64,000 bases of DNA from Lepas anatifera (taxonomy: Eukaryota > Arthropoda > Thecostraca > Lepadidae), in contig JAOTON010001525.1 in the NCBI GenBank assembly GCA_034440635.1, forward strand, positions 62,001 to 126,000. The letters are read 5' to 3'. Shown here in pieces: positions 56,029-64,000 of this stretch. Under the pieces are notes generated by a model, which worked only from the letters and a program-made list of their open reading frames with translations, had not been told where the DNA came from and did no database searches. The first letter of the stretch is position 1. Every line of letters starts with the position of its first letter. A program made the position numbers and the translations under genes.

Positions 56029-56345
56029 GTTACAACCCGCAATGAACGGGTTGTAACAATACATGACATCATCATGACATATATGACATATATAATATCA
56101 TGAATATATGACGTCATCCCCCGATTGCTGTGCTCCAAAGGGTAAGTGTATTTTGTCCACATCCATTGTTACAACCCGCAAGGAACGGGTTGTAACAATA
56201 CATGCATCATCATGACATATATGACATCATCCCCCATTGCTGTGCTCCACAGGGTAGGTGTATTTTGTGAGTGCAGTTTTTTACCGATACATTATCATTT
56301 ATTAAATACATTACTATTCTGTCCACATCCATTGTTACAACCCGC
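56029..56345. repeat. Right-arm-specific fold-back duplications
   Basis: TTGTTACAACCCG followed a few bases later by its inverse CGGGTTGTAACAA occurs at 56029-56060 and again at 56169-56200, each followed by a repeated ACATCATCATGACATATATGACAT-type stretch. The left arm has only one simple copy of TTGTAACAATGGATG, so at least two templated duplication events occurred after the arms formed. Confidence 0.8.
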
Positions 56346-56474
56346 AATGAACGAAACCTACAACAACAGAAATGCACGTATGTGCATGGTACACAAATTT
56401 GAACAGAAGAAAGTCACAGCCTCACCTATCAACGCGTCTCACATGGTGCACACAACATCCTCACTGCTGGCAGC

Positions 56475-56494
56475 TTAACACGCGCATTGACGGG
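56475..56494. repeat. Isolated TTAA-MITE terminus in the right arm
   Basis: TTAACACGCGCATTGACG with no second end found; mirror of 51808-51827. Confidence 0.55.
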
Positions 56495-57379
56495 GACGCT
56501 CCGCCCGCTCCTCCACCAGCGCCAGCCGCGCCTCCAGACCGTTCGGCGCAGGCCTGGGCGCCGGCCAGCGCCGTGGCGCTGTTATATGTGATCAGGAGCT
56601 GGAGACTCTCCGGCGTTTGCAGGCAGAATGTATTCAACAAAGACGTATCTCGGTTTAAATAGTACCGGAGGGGGTGACGCCGGATGGGTAACACGTGTAT
56701 CGACTGGAGCAGTCGGCTGCTGGCGGGGGTGGTCGGCACGTGGCTTGGCGCGTGGGTCTTTGTGCCTCTGGCCATCCCTGCACAGTTACTACACATGTGT
56801 TTCCGCATATGACATCATCCCCCATACGGCAAAGAGTGAAACGAATTCTAAATGATTACATGGTCACACGACGGTAAAGAGTGAAACGAATTATGTTATA
56901 CAAACGTTTACAGATGTACAGTTCAAACTAGCGCTATACATATTTCTTCACATTCACATACACTTAAATGAATTTTTAAAGCATGATCTGTCTCATTGTT
57001 ACAAGGCGCAATATGATTGAAATTCCTTTACGCAGGGTCTCACGCGCGGTGAGACTTAACCAACGGATTTGAACACAGGCAGCAAACTAATAGTTGCAGT
57101 TCAACGTATAGCAGAATCTAAACATCGCCCAAGCCGACAGACCGATGAGGTATTTTGTCTTTTGTTACATATCTAGTGTAACTTGTGATCGCCAAACTCA
57201 TCGGGGTCGCACGGGACGGGGGGTGGGATGGGCATGGGATGGGGGGGCTTGGTGAATAAATGGTATGCGCAAAAATGTCGACACAGGTTGCAGCAACGAT
57301 GTTTTGATATGTTATATCATCTTGGGAATCGAACGCATTCGTGTGTACGTGTCTTGTTGAAATCATTGGATACGCCGAC

Positions 57380-57634
57380 TTAATGGTTAAAATCATGAAG
57401 CATGAATTTTATGAACAATATGGAAATATATGTTTGTAAACATAAAAAAATCTCCATTTCCACCATGTCCACGTCTTCAGAGGCGACCGTGTCGGCGTCA
57501 GCCCCTGAACTTGAGCAGCAGACGTGAGCCGCCCTTTCCTGGCGCATCGCCTCCAACTCCTGCCGGAGGCTCTCAAGCTCGGCAGCATCGGTGCCGAGCA
57601 CCATATAATACATATTCATTGAATAAACAATCAT
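57380..57634 (-). CDS. Small coiled-coil-like frame (84 residues), right arm
   Basis: Mirror of 50666-50920; at protein level it differs at one residue near the C-terminus. Same caveats. Confidence 0.3.
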   Translation of the reverse strand: MIVYSMNMYYMVLGTDAAELESLRQELEAMRQERAAHVCCSSSGADADTVASEDVDMVEMEIFLCLQTYISILFIKFMLHDFNH

Positions 57635-58025
57635 GAATTACGATTCAAAACATATTTATAAGGTTCAAAGTCACAATAGGCACAAGCAATCCATTCAAAT
57701 AAGCAACACCAAAAGTAAATATAAACACCCTATTGAGGCCCCCAAAGCCTCAAATCAGGTGACTCATCATACAAATCACCTAATACAGCTTCTTAATATT
57801 TTTTCCCAAATGAAATGATAACAATAGATCAAAAAGAAAGATAGGCCTAGAGATTAATATAAGTGGTCTCAGGACTGTAAGCTCAGTACTCTTGATGCAA
57901 TATCATAAGCTATATAATTTGCAGTGTGTTTTTACTTCTTGCTCAGACATTTCCAAACACATACAAAATACTAAATCCTAAATATGGAACACATATGAAA
58001 AAGTGTCTTACTTTATCCTGTATAC

Positions 58026-59150
58026 TCAGAATCTAGTTTTTCTTCTCATGGACCGCTTCTGTTTTTTAGCACTTTGTGGAGATGGAGTTTTCCTAGATGG
58101 CACAGTGCTTTCCGTGGCATTGCTGGGGGGAGTATGCAGTGCATCATGCTGACTATCAGTGTCAGATGATGGTGACTGAGCCTCTGTGACTGGATGTGTA
58201 ACACTATCTGGTGATCCTGGCTTGTGATCCGTCTTGTGACCTCTTTCAGATGATGTGCTTGTGCTGTTGTTCAGTGCCATGTTGACAGAGGTTGGTGTAT
58301 TTAATTTTGATTCCCCATTTGTACCTGCATTCTCCCCGTTTGAGGCTTGTACATCCCTTCCATGTAGATGGCGCTTCAATTCCCTAGTTGCAGAGGGTGT
58401 GACATGGTTTCCCCTTTGGTCCAATGCTACATGAGATATTCCTACCTCCCTCACACCTGTTTGGATGTGGGTGTGGGTGTTTGCACTGTGTCCCACATCA
58501 CAGCTTTTGACAGATGTCTCCGCATAATTGGTTGTAACCTGAGATTGGGCAGCATCACTGTAAGTGGCTGGTTGGTGTGCCACTTTGTCCCTAATTTGCT
58601 CATCTGACCATTCAGGGACAACATGTATACGAGGTGTCTTTAACCCTCCTTTGATGTAGACTTGCCCATTCTGAGTCCAGTATGAATGGATGACTTTCTG
58701 ATTCTTTAGAGTGGCTAGTCTGTTGACCAAGTCTGACTTGGATTTGGAAAGACATTCATGTATTATGAGATTTCCCTTTCTTTCCCTGTTCTTAGGGACC
58801 CGTTTACTATAGATCAAATTCCGTGCCTCCTTGTCATTGAACCTGATTATGATGGACTTTCCATAACTCAGCCAGTGGGCAGTATTAATGCTCCATGGCT
58901 TCAATACAACTTGTGTGTGATCCCAGAGCAGTCGCACTACTTCATCCCTGAAGGGAACCCCCAGTTTCAGTTGTGTTGCAATTGGCACCCTTTTAGTTCC
59001 TCTCAAGATAAGACAGTCCTGCCGACTATACTCTTCTGCCCTCTCTGCAATCATCATGCTTCTCCTTACCTTTTCTTCCAATTCCTGAATCTTAGCCTCC
59101 TGTTCCATTACCTTTCTCATTAGGTGGCTTATGTTTGCAGCATCGGACAT
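58026..59150 (-). CDS. ORF1-like / baculovirus-FP-domain-like protein, intact copy
   Basis: 374 residues from ATG at 59150 to TGA. Residues 10-50 form a heptad-patterned helix (MEQEAKIQELEEKVRRS), as in LINE ORF1 proteins. Residues 50-170 resemble the RNA-binding/FP-like domain of such proteins: a start of the type SRQDCLILRG, the strand KSIIIRFNDKEARNLIY, a basic loop RVPKNRERKGN, the strand LIIHECLSKSK and the closing SYWTQNGQVYIKG. Residues 190-360 are Ser/Thr/Asn-rich and probably disordered. The tail is strongly basic (KKQKRSMRRKTRF), suggesting nuclear or nucleic-acid contact. No endonuclease or RT frame is adjacent, so it is either the first ORF of a rearranged LINE or a transposon-borne stand-alone gene. 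Homology is inferred from pattern, not from a search. Confidence 0.7.
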   Translation of the reverse strand: MSDAANISHLMRKVMEQEAKIQELEEKVRRSMMIAERAEEYSRQDCLILRGTKRVPIATQLKLGVPFRDEVVRLLWDHTQVVLKPWSINTAHWLSYGKSIIIRFNDKEARNLIYSKRVPKNRERKGNLIIHECLSKSKSDLVNRLATLKNQKVIHSYWTQNGQVYIKGGLKTPRIHVVPEWSDEQIRDKVAHQPATYSDAAQSQVTTNYAETSVKSCDVGHSANTHTHIQTGVREVGISHVALDQRGNHVTPSATRELKRHLHGRDVQASNGENAGTNGESKLNTPTSVNMALNNSTSTSSERGHKTDHKPGSPDSVTHPVTEAQSPSSDTDSQHDALHTPPSNATESTVPSRKTPSPQSAKKQKRSMRRKTRF

Positions 59151-60017
59151 GATTGGAACTTCAACTTTTGGATCTGTTCAATCAAAAACAACAATCACTG
59201 ATATTCTAGCTTCAAATTTACACGTTTCCTGAGGAGCTCATAGAAACATCTACAGAAACTATTTCAACAGATGAGTACAAGATCGAAAGCACCACAGGTG
59301 AGAAGAGTAAATAGGTATAGTAATGTTAAACGTGAAGAGAAAGGACAGAAACATGAAGGAAAAAACGGTCAATCAGGGCGCTGTATCAATACTGTAGATG
59401 ATGATCACTCACACAAATCAGGATTTAGTAACTTGCAAAGTCTTATTTAAACAGTTTTGAGCACCTGAGTTCTGTCGTAGATCACAGGTTGCCTCAAATA
59501 AGAACAAACACAAAACAAAGTAAACCAATATGTCTTCCCACTGAGAATTTGGGCAAATATAGCGCACCCAGATAATCTAGTACTGGCTGTTTTCAGTATT
59601 TTTGGTCAGACTTCTCAGCAATCAATATTGATATGATATTATTTGAATTAAATATCACAACACCTTACCAAAATTTTTTGTATAGACACGTCTCCTGACA
59701 ACAATATCCTTAGAGCTGATAGAAGCAACCAGCGCCCCGCGTTCCGTTTTTTATGTTGAGTTCTCTGAGGCCTTGTTGCAGATAGGGCACCATGCTGAAT
59801 GTCAAGGGAAATGACCTAAGGCCCTAGATAAGAAAAGTGAAGAGTAAAAGGCGACAGGTGTGAGAAAATCCCTAAAAAAACCTAAAAATACTTCGAATCC
59901 CACAACAGATCCCTGCAGACCACCACGAAAGTAAAAAAGGCATAAAACAGCTTAAATGAACCTAAAAAGGGATGCAAGAGCACAGGTGTGAGACAAACTT
60001 GTTTGAGGATACGATGA

Positions 60018-60068
60018 ATGACGGGCATGTTTTGACCGTCCCTATGACGGTCAAAACATGCCCGTCAT
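60018..60068. repeat. Perfect 23-bp hairpin at the MITE edge (right arm)
   Basis: Left half 60018-60040 (begins ATGACGGGCATG) and its exact inverse at 60046-60068, with loop CCTAT. It is made from the MITE's own interior sequence (GGTCAAAACATGCCCGTCAT) folded back. The left-arm equivalent (48230-48280) is imperfect. Confidence 0.95.
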
Positions 60069-60690
60069 AGGGATAACATGTAAATTCAGTTTTTCGGCTA
60101 TTACATCTGAACAAGTTAAGATAGAGAAAAACGACTTAAACTATATGAATCCTCTCAGCAAGCCGAATCGAATGATATATAATTTGACCTTGCTAGGTCA
60201 AATCAAGGATTTGACCTGACCTGAGGTCAGGTCAGGGTCAAATTATATAAAATGCATATCATTAGAACCGCAAAGCCCAGGCGAGTCTAATGCAGCTAAA
60301 ATAAATGCTCTATCACCATCCGTTACTTAGTTATTCCGTAAAAACAAATTTCCCCATGTGTTTCCTATGGAGAGGTCATGCCTCGTACCTGACCTTAGGT
60401 CATCGATATCAAAAATACCGGAACATATTTTAAGGAACTCGGTGGGGCCATTATGTGATGAGTTTCAATCGGATAAGTTCACCCTGCTCCGACTTATGCT
60501 ATCTTAAACTTTTTTTGAGGTCGGGTCACTTGACCTGTACTGGTGACCTGACCTGAGATGACCTAACCTTGAAATTTTCACAGAAGTTGTAAAAATGATA
60601 AGGAAAAAGGTATACCAAGTACGGCGGCGCTGCGCGCCGCCGTTTTTCTACTAGGGCGGGTATCCGCCCCCCCGTCAATGCGCGTGTTAA
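60018..60690 (+). mobile_element. Subfamily III MITE at the LINE junction (right arm)
   Basis: Same orientation as 44504-45348, lacking its left 200 bp (replaced by the hairpin), ending TTAA 60687-60690. The CTCGGGTTTTTCGG stretch near the right end is deleted relative to the other copies. Confidence 0.85.
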
Positions 60691-61163
60691 AGGAAGGATT
60701 AACAACTGGATATCCGACTTCCTGAAGGATAGAAGACAGGCAGTGGAGGTTAACGGAAGCAAGTCCGGGTTCATTCCGGTCACATCCGGAGTCCCACAGG
60801 GCAGTGTCCTCGGCCCCTGTCTCTTCCTCGTGTACATAAATGACCTTCCGGACACCCTAGCAGCACGCACGCGGTTGTTTGCTGATGATACTGCAGCCTA
60901 CAACGTAGTTTCCAACACTGCAGACCAGCTCAGCCTACAAAAAGACTTGGACAAGCTTGCTCGCTGGGAGGAGAAGTGGGATATGCAGTTTCATCCGAAG
61001 AAATGTACCTCACTTCCAATCACCCGCAGCAGAGAACCAATGCAGTACCAATACGTCTTACATTGGCACAATCTAGAAACAGTCAGCTACGTCAAGTACC
61101 TGGGCGTCACACTCAGCAAGGACCTGACCTGGAAACTGCACATCGAGAATGTTTGTTCAAAAG
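60691..61163 (+). pseudogene. Jockey/CR1-like LINE RT, truncated copy (right arm)
   Basis: Identical in layout to 53939-54911 up to ENVCSKA, where repeat alpha replaces the rest. Contains SGVPQGSVLGP, FADD and YVKYLGV. Confidence 0.85.
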
Positions 61164-61423
61164 CCTTTAGCTCTTAACACCAGGGAACTATGGCCTCGTG
61201 ACTGGAGGCATGTGAGGGTTATTTGGACATCAGGACACGTTTTCACACGAATCTCTCACGGCTCCTCTCCTCATAAAAGGTCATACAAACAATTCAAAAA
61301 TCCAATGATAATGATGTGTGGATTCCATCGAATCACATCAGTGTTAATTCTAAGTCAGAGCTGAGGGCCTATCCATAAATTACGTAACATTTGTTCTTAT
61401 AATTTTAACCCTCCTCCCTCATG
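61163..61423 (-). repeat. Repeat alpha, inverted copy
   Basis: Inverted copy of 23996-24254. It forms the outer boundary of the giant inverted repeat on the right. Confidence 0.8.
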
Positions 61424-62650
61424 GTAATACTTTCTTACGCCCTGTTGTAACGTCTAACAAAATGATTGCTGACTTCCCACCCCCTGTTTTTCCTTCTGTA
61501 TTTTATGGACGGTCTCTTGTTTAGGAGATCACCTTTTAATCCTGTCCTAGGTCAGGGCCTATAACTTGGGAACTTGCTTCCAATACATTACAAAAGCTAT
61601 GGTTTATGTCGAACTGATGTGGTCAGGAAGGGTCTGGACGGGATTGAGATCGTACACGTATATTTTCGATGACAACACAAGCTATCCTTTAATCCGAAAC
61701 ACCTCTCGATCACAGTGTGGACAACTCTGCACATGATCGAGGGGTAGAACGCTACCCTTTCTCCGAGCACCGGAAAAAATTTTCCACAATAAATACTTGG
61801 GTAAACACATGGAGCTGCGCGCCCCAGGGTTCGGTGGGTGAGTGAGTCAGTGAGCCCCTTTCCGTGACCGCTACGAGGCGGGGGATCCCTAAGATACGCC
61901 AAGGTGGTCACAAATGCGGGCACCCGGCCCATGTGTCATATGTATGTGCATGTGTGTGTACGCGCGGAGAATGACGACCCACCGACGCAAGGCGGGCCAA
62001 GAACATAAAATTTGGTCACGAAAGTGGCCGAAGTGGGAAGTAGGAAATTGGCGCGGATCCTACCGCTGACTAGCTGCTAACTCGCACAAATAGCGTAGCC
62101 AATCCACAGCCATGCTTGAACTGCCATTTGGCTAGCTTTGGTCCATCCCAGGTGACAGTGGTGCGACCTGCAACCGCTTTCTCATTTAGAGAAATCAAGA
62201 CATTTGCCCAATAGCAGTCTGCCGTCGGAAAAATACTGGGCCCGCCTGTGCGAGAGCACCTGTTACTGCGACGCGTCTGACCTTGCCCGCAGCGGTTCTT
62301 GGTCACCTGAAGGGTCGTAAAGCGTGGAATGCGCAGCGTACTACGGTTTACAACCAACGTGTCACGTGGGCAATCTTTGTAACGAGATGAATGAACAAAT
62401 GACCTGACATCTGTTGTTTGGGAAACAGGGTTTTAGTTCTGATGGGTCATGTCGTGTGGCGCATGTGTCGAGGGTAACGCACCCTTAAAGAATAGATGCA
62501 AGGACCTTGCTACTTATGACCTGAGCTCAATGTGCAAAAAGCGATCCGGATGACTGCTGGACTATAAGAATTAGAGCTGGAATGATCCACCTCTGACCAC
62601 TGCCACCCTTTCCAGTATCTGTGTCTGACGACCAGCACAGATGTTCTAAC
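61424..62650. other. No gene recognised; probably partly intron of the kinesin-like gene
   Basis: Moderately GC-rich at 61700-62350. The next kinesin exon expected downstream on the minus strand (neck region) was not found by eye. Confidence 0.35.
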
Positions 62651-62758
62651 CTCGTTGATGTGCGGCTTGTTCTTGATAGTTTTGGCTCTGCTGACAAAGC
62701 GCAGAGTGGAGTGGGTCTCCTCGACAGCAGCGGGCGTCACCGTGCAAATGATCGCGGT
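62651..62758 (-). CDS. Kinesin motor domain exon (end of motor), kinesin-7/CENP-E-like
   Basis: Exactly 108 nt, 36 codons, phase 0 at both ends, between an acceptor (CGCGCCCCCAG on the minus strand) and a donor (GAG|GTTAGA). It encodes TAIICTVTPAAVEE, then THSTLRFVSRAKTIKNKP and HINE: the conserved end of the kinesin motor, comprising the strand before helix 6, the STLRFASRAK motif and the neck-linker start. The TPAA...E pattern and KNKPHINE favour a CENP-E/kinesin-7 type, with kinesin-2 as alternative. One exon only: the preceding DSKLTRLL-type exon should lie at higher coordinates and was not seen in the remaining 1.2 kb, so it is either beyond the window or lost. Confidence 0.85.
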
Positions 62759-63060
62759 CTGGGGGCGCGCCGGTCCACAGGACTCAATTCGAGGCCGTAC
62801 AGAGGGTCGCGGGGTTCATACAGAGGGCATACAGAGATCGGAGCACTCGATTAGAGTTCTAAATGGAGAACAGGTTCCGGAAAACGCGCCAGAGTGAGCC
62901 AACAATGTTATCAGAGATGATATATTGAATGGATCGAAGTTTTGTAGAGAAGGGGAGGAGAAGTGGGTGGAAGCAATGGTTGCAAAGGTGGCCGTATAAC
63001 AGCGCAAACTCGAGAGAAAGCAGGGACGGGCTGCACAAACCCGATTTCGCCTTATTTCAG
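62759..63060. other. Intergenic or intron, no signal
   Basis: A minus-strand open frame (63127-62816) overlaps the region but has no kinesin-like or other recognisable content. Confidence 0.4.
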
Positions 63061-63149
63061 GTGAACGCACAGACTTGAGCCCTGAGGAGGCAGATGTTCG
63101 GCTTCTGGGCTGGGTAAATCCTGACAATCCGAACGTTACACGTGACTGA
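63061..63149 (+). CDS. Candidate terminal exon of an unrecognised plus-strand gene
   Basis: Strong acceptor TTTCGCCTTATTTCAG ends at 63060. After two bases the frame stays open for 28 codons (ERTDLSPEEADVRLLGW, VNPDNPNVTRD) to TGA at 63147-63149. The peptide is strikingly non-random. An upstream exon would have to end one base into a codon; none was found. Confidence 0.4.
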
Positions 63150-63180
63150 TGGAATATTCAACATCACGAAGAAGTGTACC

Positions 63181-63277
63181 TGAAAACATAAATTGTTGAC
63201 TATAGTGTGGGCAAGACCTCAAATGCTGATTAGATTCGAGGTCCTTCCCACACTATGACCAATAATCTATGTTTTCA
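63181..63277 (+). ncRNA. 97-nt hairpin, 40-bp stem; microRNA-like or short inverted-repeat element
   Basis: Arms 63181-63220 and 63238-63277 are inverse repeats with 7 mismatches, of which about two would be G-U pairs on the plus strand. The 17-nt loop is AAATGCTGATTAGATTC. Size and stem length fit a pre-miRNA or a tiny MITE; no known microRNA sequence was recognised. Confidence 0.35.
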
Positions 63278-64000
63278 CCTAATGTATTATGAGGATTCTG
63301 ATGCAGGACTGTGCTTGAATATACAATCTCAGTATATTAGCTCCATTATGCATGCAGGATTGGAGGAGGTAGGCCATTAAACATCCTATCAAATCGAATA
63401 TTTGTGATTAATTCAGGTCAGCTAGTTTGTCCGTTTTGTATTTTTTGGGGCTCTTTAAATACACGTGAAATATATATTTGCCTGTTTCCAGAAATGAGTT
63501 TCATTACATTTAGTCAGCAAAGATCTTCCCATATATACTGTGTTAAAGCTTAACTATCTAATTTGTCAACAACTCAGCGATTCCACCATGACCTCATTAA
63601 TTAATTAAACACATGGAGATTTAATAACGTTCTCTACCAGTTTTCGGTACTTGATAATCGTACACATATTATTGAGCTTGATGGAAAGCATGAGCCTGTG
63701 CATACAAGTCTGAATGTCTGCAAGACAGCCAATCATGCAATATTCAAAAACACATTTAACACAACACAAAAACCAGGCTGATTATATACAGGCCGAATGA
63801 AAAAAACTTTCAATATATCTTATCAAAATAAAATAATTAGACAGGTATAGTATGCACATCTTATGCTCGCCGGATACACCTCACTTAACACAGCAATGAA
63901 AATGAGGAAATGCTGACTCAACTACCACCATGGCGTAAACACCATCTACCAATAACTACGGTCGGAACCGCGCTGACCCGAAATGACCTGATCTGGCACG
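63278..64000. other. AT-rich DNA, no gene recognised
   Basis: No exon, repeat family or RNA gene recognised up to the window end. Confidence 0.45.

Larger units (their letters stand above)
55307..61163 (-). repeat. Right arm of the giant inverted repeat (partner 47118-52706)
   Basis: About 5.9 kb, the inverted counterpart of the left arm. It carries the intact ORF1-like gene and is longer because of the 56029-56345 duplications. It ends where the LINE RT is cut by repeat alpha (AAAAGC microhomology at 61158-61163). Confidence 0.9.

Overview
This is eukaryotic, almost certainly invertebrate animal, genomic DNA. Three things point there: spliced gene fragments (a 36-codon kinesin motor exon with an AG acceptor and a GT donor), a USP-type deubiquitinase copy, and a dense mix of animal transposon types (Ty3/gypsy, Jockey/CR1-like LINEs, tRNA-derived SINEs, TTAA-target MITEs, hAT-like MITEs). 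The species cannot be named from sequence alone. No operons, CRISPR arrays or rRNA genes were seen.

Layout. 1-2887 is the 3' part of a decayed Ty3/gypsy element with its 3' LTR. 2888-7530 is a pile-up of a 5'-truncated LINE, tRNA-headed SINE copies in both orientations, a 309-bp MITE and an old AGGTCA-rich MITE. 8225-8925 is a diverged satellite of about 102 bp per unit. 9692-10986 (minus) is a USP-like sequence with two in-frame TGA codons. 11316-21059 is a young, nearly complete Ty3/gypsy element with near-identical LTRs, a 5-bp target duplication GCATC, a tRNA-His primer site, gag and pol; another transposon (13113-14318) sits in its leader. 21870-24000, 26174-27201, 28616-29165, 34600-35455 and 44504-45348 are further MITEs of the TTAA kind. 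29000-43500 is mostly unique DNA with candidate host exons (29922-30093 minus, 38529-38603 plus, 39929-40036 plus, 40411-40485 minus) and a textbook hAT MITE at 43128-43429.

47118-61163 is a giant inverted repeat: two arms of 5.6-5.9 kb around a 2.6-kb spacer. Each arm carries a gene for a 374-residue protein resembling LINE ORF1 / baculovirus-FP-type RNA-binding proteins (intact in the right arm, broken in the left), and the outer ends carry the same MITE-LINE junction, which occurs a third time in the spacer. The window ends with a kinesin exon (62651-62758 minus), a possible terminal exon on the other strand and a 97-nt hairpin.

The unifying theme is a superfamily of non-autonomous TTAA-flanked elements with GC-rich palindromic ends and an interior crowded with AGGTCA/TGACCT, the half-site of nuclear hormone receptors. 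At least ten full or partial copies in three subfamilies are present. They nest in each other and in the Ty3 element, form the junctions of the giant inverted repeat, and in one copy supply the in-frame start of a reverse-transcriptase reading frame. All family assignments rest on reading motifs by eye; no database search was possible.
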